A stretch of 64,000 nucleotides of DNA from Amycolatopsis keratiniphila subsp. keratiniphila (lineage in GTDB: Bacteria > Actinomycetota > Actinomycetes > Mycobacteriales > Pseudonocardiaceae): positions 209,854 to 273,853 of the forward strand of contig NZ_LQMT02000020.1 in the NCBI RefSeq assembly GCF_001620365.2, read 5' to 3'. Positions 18,722-26,223 of this stretch are shown piece after piece; within the stretch, counting starts at the first letter, position 1; the number at the start of each line of letters is the position of its first letter. The notes beneath the pieces are model-generated. The model saw only the letters and a list, made by a program, of their open reading frames with translations, had not been told where the DNA came from and did not search any database. Position numbers and translations under genes: made by a program.

Positions 18722-19291
18722 ATGCCGATGAACCTGGTGCACCGCAAACTCTGCAGTTCCGCGCTGTGGGCGAAGGCCGTCGCCGCCGAGATGCCGGGCA
18801 ACGTCGCCGGCTTCGACCTCGGCGACTCCGTCCTGGAGATCGGGCCCGGCTTCGGGGCGACCACGCGCGCGCTCGCCGGGCTCGTCCCCCGGCTCACCGC
18901 CGTCGAGATCGACGAGGCGTCGGCGGATCTCCTCAAGCGTGAGTTCGACGGCCGGGTGCGGATCGTGCAGGGCGACGGAGCGGCGATGCCCTTCGACGAC
19001 GGCGAGTTCTCCGCGGTCGTCTGCTTCACGATGCTGCACCACGTGCCGACGACGTCGTCGCAGGACTCGATCTTCGCCGAGGCGTTCCGCGTGCTCCGCC
19101 CCGGCGGTGTCCTGCGTGCGATCGACAGCCTGGCGAACGTGCCGTTCCGGCTCCTCCACCTCGGCGACACGATGAACGCGCTCGACCCGGTCTCCCTCTG
19201 GCCCCGGCTCACCGAGGCCGGATTCACCGACATCAAGGTCGATCACGTGCCGAAGCGGAGCGTGAAGTTCTCGGCCCGGAAGCCCTCCTAA
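18722..19291 (+). CDS. class I SAM-dependent methyltransferase
   Basis: This 189-residue protein has the class I Rossmann motif I VLEIGPGFGATTRAL, motif II AVEIDEASADLL, an acidic GDGAAMPFDDGEFSAVV segment and post-motif FRVLRPGGVLRAID. This is the UbiE/COQ5-like Methyltransf_11 type acting on a small molecule or lipid. The N-terminus MPMNLVHRKLCSSALWAK is typical of an actinobacterial subfamily. The divergent AraC gene may regulate it. A second ATG two codons later is possible. Confidence 0.85.
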   Translation: MPMNLVHRKLCSSALWAKAVAAEMPGNVAGFDLGDSVLEIGPGFGATTRALAGLVPRLTAVEIDEASADLLKREFDGRVRIVQGDGAAMPFDDGEFSAVVCFTMLHHVPTTSSQDSIFAEAFRVLRPGGVLRAIDSLANVPFRLLHLGDTMNALDPVSLWPRLTEAGFTDIKVDHVPKRSVKFSARKPS

Positions 19292-19338
19292 CCGGCTAAG
19301 AGGGGTTTATAGGGGCTGTCCCGACGCCGGGCGCCTCC

Positions 19339-19344
19339 TAGCGT
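19339..19344 (+). promoter_or_regulatory. -10 box of the serine hydrolase gene, leaderless type
   Basis: TAGCGT lies 7 nt before the ATG at 19352. GGGAG between them is too close to the start to be a good ribosome site. Confidence 0.45.
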
Positions 19345-19351
19345 CGGGAGC

Positions 19352-20476
19352 ATGAATCGTCTGTTTCGCGGTATGGCGGCGATCGTCGCCGTCACCGTGT
19401 TGTTCTCCGGAACACTCGCCACCGGTCAGGCCGTCGCCGCCCCCACCAGGGAAGGCCTGCAAAAGGCGCTGGACGACGCCGTCGCCGCCGGTGCCCCCGG
19501 CGCGTACGCCGCGGTGCTCGACCAGGACGGCGGCTGGTACGGCCGGAGCGGCGTCGGCGACGTCACGACGGGCGGCGCGCCGGACCCCCGCGGCCGGTTC
19601 CGGGCGGGCAGCATCACCAAGAGCGTGGTCGCCACCGCCGTGCTGCAACTGGCCGGTGAGGGCAAGGTCGGCCTCGACGACCGCGTCCAGGACCGCCTTC
19701 CCGGGCTGCTGCCGTACACCGAGCCGATCACCGTTCGCCAGCTGCTGCAGCACACCAGCGGGATCCCGGCGACCGACCGGTGGAACAGCCTCCCGGAGAT
19801 CGACACGACCCGCTGGCACCACCAGTCACCGGACGAGACGATCCGGAAGGGGACCGAGGGCAAGCCGCTGGCCTTCCCGCCCGGCCAGGGCATGGTGTAC
19901 TCCAACACCAATTACGCCGTGCTCGGGAAACTCGTCGAAAAGCTCACCGGTGACGAGCTGAATTCCGTGCTGCAGCGACGGGTTCTCGACAGGGCGGGAA
20001 TGCGGGACAGCTCCCTCCCGTACCGCTATCCCTACGTCCACCACGCGGCCGCCCGTGGTTACGAACGGCTGTACGGTCCCAGCGCGCCACTGACCGACGT
20101 CACCGACTACGAGATGTCGCGGTTCTGGGGTTCCGGGAACCTGATCTCCACCGCCGACGACCTGAACCGGTTCTACGGCGCCCTGTTCACCGGACGGCTC
20201 TTCCCCGCCGCGCAGCTCGCCGAGATGCGCAAGACCGTGCCCAGCGGCGTTCCCGCGGTGGACTCGGGCCTCGGCGTCATGCGGCTCCGGCTCCCGCAAG
20301 GATGCGCCGCACCGGAGGCTTGGGGCTTCAACGGTTCGGTGCCCGGCTACAACACCTGGAGCATGCGGACTTCCGACGGCACCAGGCAGATCACGGTCGG
20401 CGTCACCACGAACCTGACCTCCGAAACCGCTCGCTCGGCCGTGTTGCGCGCGATGTTCGCCGAGTTCTGCGGCTAG
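19352..20476 (+). CDS. secreted serine hydrolase (class C beta-lactamase / D-Ala-D-Ala carboxypeptidase family)
   Basis: This 374-residue exported enzyme has a Sec signal peptide of about 30 residues ending AVAA. Active-site motifs are SITK (S87, K90) and YSN (Y183-N185), followed late by a GFNGSVPGY segment in place of KTG/HTG. The family includes penicillin-binding DD-peptidases, esterases and Streptomyces R61-like carboxypeptidases. It probably trims peptidoglycan peptides or hydrolyses esters outside the cell. Its TAG shares the CTAG palindrome with the stop of the convergent gene. Confidence 0.88.
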   Translation: MNRLFRGMAAIVAVTVLFSGTLATGQAVAAPTREGLQKALDDAVAAGAPGAYAAVLDQDGGWYGRSGVGDVTTGGAPDPRGRFRAGSITKSVVATAVLQLAGEGKVGLDDRVQDRLPGLLPYTEPITVRQLLQHTSGIPATDRWNSLPEIDTTRWHHQSPDETIRKGTEGKPLAFPPGQGMVYSNTNYAVLGKLVEKLTGDELNSVLQRRVLDRAGMRDSSLPYRYPYVHHAAARGYERLYGPSAPLTDVTDYEMSRFWGSGNLISTADDLNRFYGALFTGRLFPAAQLAEMRKTVPSGVPAVDSGLGVMRLRLPQGCAAPEAWGFNGSVPGYNTWSMRTSDGTRQITVGVTTNLTSETARSAVLRAMFAEFCG

Positions 20477-21597
20477 CCGCGCGCGAGGACCAACGGGACG
20501 AGTTGCTCGGCCGGGGTGAGCGAACCGTGCTGCCCGACCAGGGAGGACTCGACGGCCTCCGCCAGTTCCCGCACGAGCCCGAAACGCCCCTTCGCCGCCG
20601 CGACCACGTCGCCGATACGCGGGCGGACCCGATCGGAGACCGGCCCGAACCAGCCCGCCTCGACGGCCTCGTCGCGCGGGAGGATCCACGCCCGGTCTCC
20701 GATCACCTCGCGCCACGCCGCCAGGACGTCGGCCTCCGCGCCCGCTTCGCTGTAGACGTGCCGCGCCCGGACCTCGCCCCCGATGGCCCGGACGCCGCCG
20801 AGCAGCGCGGGTGTCTCGTCGATGTCGAGCGCGCCCTCGACGGTCACCATGCCGTGGTCGGCCACGACGGCGAGGAGCGCGCCCGGCGGCAGACCGTCCA
20901 CAAGGGACTCGACCAGCCGGTCGACCTGCCGCAGCTGCATCCGCCACGGCGCCGAACCCGGGCCGTAGATGTGGCCCATCATGTCGAGTTCGCTGTGATA
21001 GCCCCAGCAGAACGCGGGCCGCGCTTCGAGGCAGTGCAGGACGCAGGCGGCGAGGTCGCCGAGCGCGTGGACGCCCACATAGCGCGCGCCGGACTGGGTC
21101 GCCCGGGTGAGCGCGGTGTCGGCGAACTTCGCCGAAGACACCACGCTGGTCGTGATCCCGGCGGCGGCCGCGCGTTCGAACGTCGTCGGCAGCGGCTGCA
21201 CCTCGCGCGGCGGCAGGGCCCCGCGGAGATCGCCGCCGTCCACGTGGCTGCTCCAGCGCAGCGCGTTCAGGACGCCGGTGCCCGGCACCTCGAAGCTGTA
21301 CCCGACCAGGCCGTGCTCCCCCGACGCCAGCCCCGTGCCGATCGCGCCGAGACCGGCCGCCGTCGTCGCCGGGAAACCGACCCGGAGCGGCGACTTCGCC
21401 AGCTGGGTGAGCACGGGGGCGTCGGCGGCGTGCTCGGCCAGCAGCTCCCAGCCGAGACCGTCGATGAGCAGGACGCAGGCGCTCGACGCCTCCGCCAGGC
21501 TCAGCGAATTGGCGAACTCCTCGGCGCCGAGGGCGGAGAGCACGGACGGGACGACTTGGCCGAGATGCGGCACATGCGCCGCGACAGGCAGTTCCAC
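20473..21597 (-). CDS. alkaline phosphatase superfamily (nucleotide pyrophosphatase/phosphodiesterase-like) protein
   Basis: This 374-residue protein has the NPP/alkaline-phosphatase metal motifs: LLIDGLGWELL (first metal Asp), FPATTAAGLGAIGTG (Thr nucleophile region), WGYHSELDMMGHIYGP (Asp/His) and VVADHGMVTV (Asp-His). It probably hydrolyses phosphodiester or pyrophosphate bonds. No signal peptide is seen, so it acts in the cytosol. The GTG at 21597 opens at VELPVAAHVPHLGQVVPSVL; the frame upstream is low-complexity Arg-rich and antisense to fmdB. Confidence 0.85.
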   Translation of the reverse strand: MELPVAAHVPHLGQVVPSVLSALGAEEFANSLSLAEASSACVLLIDGLGWELLAEHAADAPVLTQLAKSPLRVGFPATTAAGLGAIGTGLASGEHGLVGYSFEVPGTGVLNALRWSSHVDGGDLRGALPPREVQPLPTTFERAAAAGITTSVVSSAKFADTALTRATQSGARYVGVHALGDLAACVLHCLEARPAFCWGYHSELDMMGHIYGPGSAPWRMQLRQVDRLVESLVDGLPPGALLAVVADHGMVTVEGALDIDETPALLGGVRAIGGEVRARHVYSEAGAEADVLAAWREVIGDRAWILPRDEAVEAGWFGPVSDRVRPRIGDVVAAAKGRFGLVRELAEAVESSLVGQHGSLTPAEQLVPLVLARG

Positions 21598-21647
21598 CCG
21601 GCCAGCTTGCCATCCCGGAGCCCGGTTGGAGATGGGATAATGGCGAA

Positions 21648-21860
21648 ATGCCGACCTACGCCTACCGCTGCCGCGAATGCGCCGGAACCTTCGAACTGCT
21701 GCGGCCGATGAGCGAGTCCGGAGCACCCGCGGCGTGCCCCGAGGGCCACCAGGACACCGTCAAGCTGCTGACGACCGTCGCGCTGACCGGGTCCGCTTCC
21801 GGCCCGGCCCCTGTCCCCGCAGGTGGAGGCGGTTGTTGCGGCGGAGGCTGCTGCGGCTGA
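21648..21860 (+). CDS. FmdB family zinc-ribbon protein
   Basis: This 70-residue protein starts MPTYAYRCRECAGTFELLRP, the FmdB/CxxC regulatory-protein signature, with a paired CPEGH knuckle. The tail GGGGCCGGGCCG has two further CC pairs, common in actinobacterial members. FmdB-like proteins are putative regulators or metal-handling proteins; the target is unknown. It is upstream of a mechanosensitive channel on the same strand with 98 nt between, and is divergent from the phosphodiesterase gene. Confidence 0.88.
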   Translation: MPTYAYRCRECAGTFELLRPMSESGAPAACPEGHQDTVKLLTTVALTGSASGPAPVPAGGGGCCGGGCCG

Positions 21861-21909
21861 CCCACCCGTTCGGGTGGCGCAACGTGTGATCGCCCGAATG
21901 GCGGGTACC

Positions 21910-21948
21910 CCCTTCCCACCAGTCTGGAAGCTCCAGTGGTGGGAAGGG
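21910..21948 (+). promoter_or_regulatory. Leader hairpin covering the channel ribosome-binding site
   Basis: A 12-bp stem (21910-21921 with 21937-21948), a 2-nt bulge and a 5-bp inner stem (21924-21928 with 21932-21936) form a hairpin. Its right arm contains the GGGAAGGG part of the only Shine-Dalgarno sequence before the GTG at 21959. It could limit translation, or terminate fmdB. Confidence 0.5.
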
Positions 21949-21958
21949 AGAAAGTCCA

Positions 21959-22879
21959 GTGGCCACATCAGCACTGGCGGCCGTCGACTTCGGTCAAGGC
22001 GTGTCGAGCGCCTGGAGTTCGGTCGCCACCTTCGTCCCGAAACTGCTCGCGTTCCTGGTCATCCTGTTCATCGGCTGGCTGATCGCCAAGGCGCTCTCGA
22101 AGGCCGTGAGCATGGTGCTCGAGAAGGTCGGGTTCAACCGGCTGCTCGAACGCGGGGGCTTCAAACAGATGCTCGCGCGCAGCCAGTTCGACGCGTCGGG
22201 CATCATCAGCAAGATCGTCTACTACGCGATCCTGCTGATCGCCCTGCAGTTCGCGTTCGGCGTGTTCGGCCCGAACCCGGTGAGCGCGCTGCTCAACGAC
22301 ATCGTCGCGTGGCTGCCGCGCGCCATCGTCGCGATCGTCATCGTGGTGATCGCCGGTGCGGTCGCCAAGGCGGTCAAGGACCTGATCGGGAACGCCCTCG
22401 GCGGTGTCTCCTACGGCAAGGTGCTCGCCACCATCGCCTCGGTGTTCATCTGGGGCCTCGGCGCGATCGCCGCGCTGAACCAGATCGGCGTTGCCACCGC
22501 GGTCACGATGCCGGTGCTGATCGCCGTGCTCGCCACGGTCGGCGGTATCGCCGTCGTCGGTGTCGGCGGTGGTCTCATCAAGCCGATGCAGCAGCGCTGG
22601 GAGACCTGGCTCGGCCGGGCCGAGGCGGAGATCCCCGCCGCGAAGGCGCAGGCCGAGGCCTACCAGCGCGGTCGCGAGGACGCGGGCCGCTCGGGTGAGG
22701 TGCCGACGGAGCGGACCGCGGTCCACCAGCCGGTGTCCGCCGGACATCACGCCGCGAACCCGAACGCGCCGACCCAGCACCAGCAGTTTCCGCCCAGCCA
22801 GGGTCAGGTGCCGCAGCACCAGGATCCCGGCCAGCGGCCCCCCGGTGGAAACATGCCCCCTCCGCCGGAGTACCGCTGA
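21959..22879 (+). CDS. mechanosensitive channel-like membrane protein (MscS TM-helix / CmpX-like)
   Basis: This 306-residue protein has four to five membrane helices at about 20-50, 83-105, 118-140, 155-180 and 185-210, including LLAFLVILFIGWLIAKAL. These are the conserved TM repeats of CmpX/MscS-related proteins. The cytosolic MscS beta domain is missing. The C-terminal 80 residues are Gln/Pro/His-rich and disordered (QHQQFPPSQGQVPQHQDPGQ). It probably senses membrane stress or osmotic change. The GTG start has a strong ribosome site that can be paired in a hairpin. Confidence 0.78.
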   Translation: MATSALAAVDFGQGVSSAWSSVATFVPKLLAFLVILFIGWLIAKALSKAVSMVLEKVGFNRLLERGGFKQMLARSQFDASGIISKIVYYAILLIALQFAFGVFGPNPVSALLNDIVAWLPRAIVAIVIVVIAGAVAKAVKDLIGNALGGVSYGKVLATIASVFIWGLGAIAALNQIGVATAVTMPVLIAVLATVGGIAVVGVGGGLIKPMQQRWETWLGRAEAEIPAAKAQAEAYQRGREDAGRSGEVPTERTAVHQPVSAGHHAANPNAPTQHQQFPPSQGQVPQHQDPGQRPPGGNMPPPPEYR

Positions 22880-22892
22880 CCTTCCACGGGAG

Positions 22893-22920
22893 CGGGTGGG
22901 GCGTCCGGCCGCCCTACCCG
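22893..22920. terminator. Hairpin between convergent genes
   Basis: An 11-bp GC-rich stem with one G-T pair (22893-22903 with 22910-22920) spans the 34-nt gap between the channel stop and the convergent hypothetical gene. It probably acts as a bidirectional terminator. Confidence 0.45.
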
Positions 22921-23297
22921 TTCCCGGTCGGCTGGGTCCGCCGGTCGTCCATCGAGGCGGCCAGCGAACAGACGCCGACCAGCCGCGCGGTCAACCAGTC
23001 GCTGGTGGTCCACGCGGTCAGATCGGCCGGAGCACGGAACGTCCAGCCCTTGGCCTTCGCCTCGTCGAGCAACCCGCGCGTGTAGCCGGCGAGCAGGACG
23101 ACTCCGGCCACCGCCGCCGAGCCTTCGACCCCGACCGCGAGGATGTCGCGCACCGCGGCGGAGTGCTGATCGAAGACGGCCGACAGCCCGGGCACGGCCG
23201 CCGCCGCGGCGAGCCCGGCCACACCGATCTGCTGGTGCAGCCGGGAAAGCGTGCTACGAGCCGAAGATTCCACCCAGGACGAGACCAGATCTTTCAC
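22914..23297 (-). CDS. conserved actinobacterial protein, possibly DUF6401-like
   Basis: This 127-residue protein has an Ala-rich helical region (GVAGLAAAAAVPGLSAVFDQH) and a hydrophobic SAAVAGVVLLAGYTRGLL helix. It ends in a WTTSDWLTARLVGVCSLAASM segment. The pattern resembles short proteins found beside biosynthetic genes in actinomycetes; the family name is from memory and uncertain. It lies convergent to the channel gene. Function unknown. Confidence 0.55.
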   Translation of the reverse strand: MKDLVSSWVESSARSTLSRLHQQIGVAGLAAAAAVPGLSAVFDQHSAAVRDILAVGVEGSAAVAGVVLLAGYTRGLLDEAKAKGWTFRAPADLTAWTTSDWLTARLVGVCSLAASMDDRRTQPTGNG

Positions 23298-23357
23298 CCG
23301 ACCAGGTTAGCCAGGCCGGACGATTTGTCGACATCTCGGTGATGACGATCGCAGAAC

Positions 23358-24476
23358 TCAGCACGTCTTGAGTGCCTGATCCAGGTCGTGCCACAGGTCC
23401 TCGACGTCCTCCAGCCCCACCGACATGCGGATGAGCCGGTCGGTGACCCCCGCGCCGCGCCGGTCGTCCTCGGCGACGATCCGGTGGCTGATCGAGGCGG
23501 GATGCTGGATGAGCGAGTCCACACTGCCGAGGCTGACGGCCGGGGTGATCAGGCGGACCGCGCCGATCAACGCGTGCGGATCGCCTTCGACCTCGAACGC
23601 GATCAGTGGACCACCGACGGCCGGGTAGTGCACGGCGCTCACGTTCGCGTGGCCGCGAAGCCGCTCGACGAGTTCGGCGGCCGTCGCGGACGCGGCGTTG
23701 ACGCGCAGCGGAAGGGTCGAGAGACCGCGAAGCAGCATGTACCCGGCAAGCGGGTGCAGCACGCCTCCGGTGGCGAAGCGGATCTGCCGCAGCATTCCCG
23801 CGTCTTCGGCGCTGCAAGCCACCACGCCACCCATGACGTCGCCGTGCCCGCCCAGGAACTTGGTCGCGCTGTGCAGGACGAAGCGGGCACCGTGCCGCCC
23901 CGGCCGCTGGAGCACAGGAGTCGCGAAGGTGTTGTCGACCAGCACCGGAACCTCGCCCGCGGCACGCACGATCTCGGCGATGTCGACCTCCCGCAGGGTC
24001 GGGTTCGCGGGGGTTTCGAGCAGCACCAGCCCGGTGTCGGGGCGCAGCGCCGAGGCGACATCCGCCGGATCGGCCCAGGTCACCTCGGTGCCGAGCAGCC
24101 CGGACGTGAGCATGTGGTCGGTGCAGCCGTAGACCGGCCGGACGGCGACGACGTGCCGCTTGCCCTGCGCCACCGCGGCGAGCAGCGAGGCCGAAACCGC
24201 GGCCATGCCGGTGGCGAACGCGACGGCGTCTTCGAACCCTTCGAGTTCGGCCAGCGCCTTCTCGAAACGCTCGACGGTCGGGTTGCTCAGGCGCCCGTAG
24301 ACCGGGAGCCCGGACAGCGAGCCCGTGGCGGCGAATTCGTCGATGCGGCCCGCCTCCTCGAAGCTGTCCCGCGACGGGTAGGTCGTGGACAGGTCGAGCG
24401 GAGCGGCGTGGACGCCGAGGTCCGTGAGATCGTCACGGCCGGCGTGGACGGCTCGGGTGCGCAGCGTTGCGGTCAT
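23358..24476 (-). CDS. PLP-dependent trans-sulfuration enzyme (Cys/Met metabolism family)
   Basis: This 372-residue protein is of the cystathionine gamma-synthase / gamma-lyase / methionine gamma-lyase family. It starts MTATLRTRAVHAGRDDL and has the PLP lysine in HSATKFLGGHGDVMGG. SGLPVYGRLSNPTVERFEKAL and ATGMAAVSASLLA are also typical. It acts on a sulfur amino acid; synthase versus lyase is not resolved. It is divergent from an AsnC/Lrp regulator, the usual arrangement for a lyase induced by its amino acid. Confidence 0.87.
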   Translation of the reverse strand: MTATLRTRAVHAGRDDLTDLGVHAAPLDLSTTYPSRDSFEEAGRIDEFAATGSLSGLPVYGRLSNPTVERFEKALAELEGFEDAVAFATGMAAVSASLLAAVAQGKRHVVAVRPVYGCTDHMLTSGLLGTEVTWADPADVASALRPDTGLVLLETPANPTLREVDIAEIVRAAGEVPVLVDNTFATPVLQRPGRHGARFVLHSATKFLGGHGDVMGGVVACSAEDAGMLRQIRFATGGVLHPLAGYMLLRGLSTLPLRVNAASATAAELVERLRGHANVSAVHYPAVGGPLIAFEVEGDPHALIGAVRLITPAVSLGSVDSLIQHPASISHRIVAEDDRRGAGVTDRLIRMSVGLEDVEDLWHDLDQALKTC

Positions 24477-24512
24477 ACTCCAGATGGTGCGATTTTCTCC
24501 GGAACGGACGCA

Positions 24513-24529
24513 ATATCCTCGGATATCAT
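24513..24529. promoter_or_regulatory. Palindromic operator overlapping the asnC-type gene -10 box
   Basis: ATATCC-TC-GGATAT (24513-24526) is a perfect AT-rich palindrome. It overlaps the TATCAT -10 box (24524-24529) of the AsnC-type gene, 6 nt before its ATG. This suits autoregulation, and perhaps control of the divergent PLP gene. Confidence 0.5.
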
Positions 24530-24535
24530 TCGCCG

Positions 24536-25009
24536 ATGTCGGATTCCGTCGAACTGAGTACGGTTGATCTTCGAATTCTGCGGCTCTTGCAGAACGACGC
24601 CCGGATCTCGAACAAGGATCTGGCGGCCGAAGTCGGCGTCGCGCCCTCGACCTGTCTCGATCGCGTCAACCGGCTGCGCGAGCTCGGGGTGATCATCGGC
24701 CAGCGCGCCGAGGTCGACGCGGCCAAGCTCGGCCGCCCGCTCGAAGCGCTCCTGTTCGTGCAGGTCCGCCCGCACCGGCGCGCGTTGGTCGATTCGTTCG
24801 TCGAGCATCTGCTGGCACTGCCCGAGGTCCGTGCCGTCTACCACCTGACCGGCCCGGACGACTTCCTCGCGCATGTCGCCACCGCTTCGGCGACCGAGCT
24901 GCAACGGCTGGTCCTCGACGAACTGACCGCCCGCGACGAGGTCGCCCGGGTGCACACGAACCTCGTCTTCCAGCACTGGATCGGGGGACCTTTGCTACCA
25001 CCCGGCTGA
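24536..25009 (+). CDS. Lrp/AsnC family transcriptional regulator
   Basis: This 157-residue protein has an N-terminal winged helix-turn-helix (VDLRILRLLQNDARISNKDLAAEVGVAPSTCLDRVNRL region) and a C-terminal RAM ligand domain with the GPDDFLAHV motif. Such proteins sense amino acids. It is divergent from the PLP sulfur enzyme across 59 nt containing a palindrome, so it probably regulates that gene (inference). The ATG at 24536 is set by the -10 box 6 nt upstream. It abuts the next convergent gene with no gap. Confidence 0.9.
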   Translation: MSDSVELSTVDLRILRLLQNDARISNKDLAAEVGVAPSTCLDRVNRLRELGVIIGQRAEVDAAKLGRPLEALLFVQVRPHRRALVDSFVEHLLALPEVRAVYHLTGPDDFLAHVATASATELQRLVLDELTARDEVARVHTNLVFQHWIGGPLLPPG

Positions 25010-25843
25010 TCAGGCGATGCGGACCTTGAACGGATGCCGCGGATCGGTCGGGCAGGTGAAGATGTTCAGCACTCCCCGGTCGCCGAAAGCCCAGCCAGCC
25101 GGTTCTTCCTCGTCGACCCCGCAACCGCAGCCGACCTCGTGTTCCTCCGTGGCCAGCGCGAGCGTCTGTCTCAGTTCGGCACCGCATTCCCGGCAGCCCA
25201 GGTCGACGCGATCGGCCGCGTGCCAGGCCGTCCAGCCGCCGATCTTCGCGTAGTGGTCCAGCTCGGGCCAGCCCTCCGGGTCTTCGCTCGCGCCTTCGGG
25301 AACGCCGAGCGCGGCGCGGGTCTCCGGCGGGAAGTCGCAGAGCCGGGGCAGCTCGTCGATCGAGCACGGTTCGAAGACGCAGGGTTCCGGCAGGTAGGCG
25401 GCTTCGGCGTCCTCGGGAGCCGGCGGCGGCTCCGCGATGTCCCCCACCTCGCCGGAATCACGCCACACCAGCCGGACGGCGGGGCCGCGGTGGTACGGGT
25501 TGTCGTGCTCCAGCGGGCAGAACAGGATCTGCAGGACGTCGGTGCCCTCCGGGAAGGGCAGCTCCGGGAAGTCGTCGCGGAAGAACTGCGCCGCGCCGAC
25601 CATCGACGGCACCGGCTCGTCGAGCGGATGCCCGCCCGGCCACGCGTCGTCGGACGCGTCGGGGTCCGGCGGCCAGGTCACCGGGCACTCCGGCCATGGC
25701 TCGTCCGACGGCCAGAGCAGCGGGCCGCCGAAGTGGCTTTCGTCCGGACGGGGCAGGCCCGGCGCGGGGTGCAGCCGGATGGCCGTCCGGACCAGGTCGT
25801 TCAGACCGGGGATGGGCACCCCGTCGTAGGTGAGCTGACGCAC
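25010..25843 (-). CDS. DUF1963/YwqG-like protein
   Basis: This 277-residue soluble acidic protein has the DUF1963 pattern: SHFGGPLLWPSDEPWPECP, then VGAAQFFRDDFPELPFPEGTD. It closes with a Cys-rich patch (LGCRECGAELRQ and VGCGCG) that may bind zinc, and TCPTDPRHPF. Its function is unknown; relatives include cell-contact or polymorphic-toxin immunity-like proteins. The GTG start follows TAAGCT by 7 nt. That box overlaps the stop of the upstream PH-like gene. Confidence 0.7.
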   Translation of the reverse strand: MRQLTYDGVPIPGLNDLVRTAIRLHPAPGLPRPDESHFGGPLLWPSDEPWPECPVTWPPDPDASDDAWPGGHPLDEPVPSMVGAAQFFRDDFPELPFPEGTDVLQILFCPLEHDNPYHRGPAVRLVWRDSGEVGDIAEPPPAPEDAEAAYLPEPCVFEPCSIDELPRLCDFPPETRAALGVPEGASEDPEGWPELDHYAKIGGWTAWHAADRVDLGCRECGAELRQTLALATEEHEVGCGCGVDEEEPAGWAFGDRGVLNIFTCPTDPRHPFKVRIA

Positions 25844-25853
25844 TCCCGGGAGC

Positions 25854-26213
25854 TTAGAGGTCCGGCAGCGGATCTTCAGGTTTTGCCCGCATGATCTCGG
25901 CGTCGGCGGCGTGCACGACGGCGATGTACTCGTCGTCGATCTCGTAGTCGACGCCGTTGAACTTGAACCACGGCACGGTCGAGGTGTCGACCGGCCCGAT
26001 CCGGTGATTCCGCAACGTCGTCGCGACGACGCGTTTCGGCATCTTCCGGCTCAGGTACCCGGTGCTCAGGATCGTGATCGTCTTGCGGGTCACCGCGAAG
26101 AACACTCCGGGGTTGGTGCTGCCGAAGACGTCGGCTGGGAACACGTAGTGGATCTCGTCGTCCGGATCGAGAAGTTCCTTGATCCGTTTCCTGACCCCCG
26201 CGGAAACCGGCAT
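25854..26213 (-). CDS. PH-like domain protein
   Basis: This 119-residue protein appears to be a single bacterial PH-like domain. It has an N-terminal RIKELLDPDDEIHYVFPAD, beta-rich core with FFAVTRKTITILSTGYLS, and a closing helix DAEIMRAKPE. Such domains are small scaffolds of unknown partner. The ATG follows a TAATTT box by 7 nt. That box overlaps the stop of the upstream dehydrogenase gene, so it seems to have its own leaderless promoter. Confidence 0.65.
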   Translation of the reverse strand: MPVSAGVRKRIKELLDPDDEIHYVFPADVFGSTNPGVFFAVTRKTITILSTGYLSRKMPKRVVATTLRNHRIGPVDTSTVPWFKFNGVDYEIDDEYIAVVHAADAEIMRAKPEDPLPDL

Positions 26214-26223
26214 GGCCCCAAAA

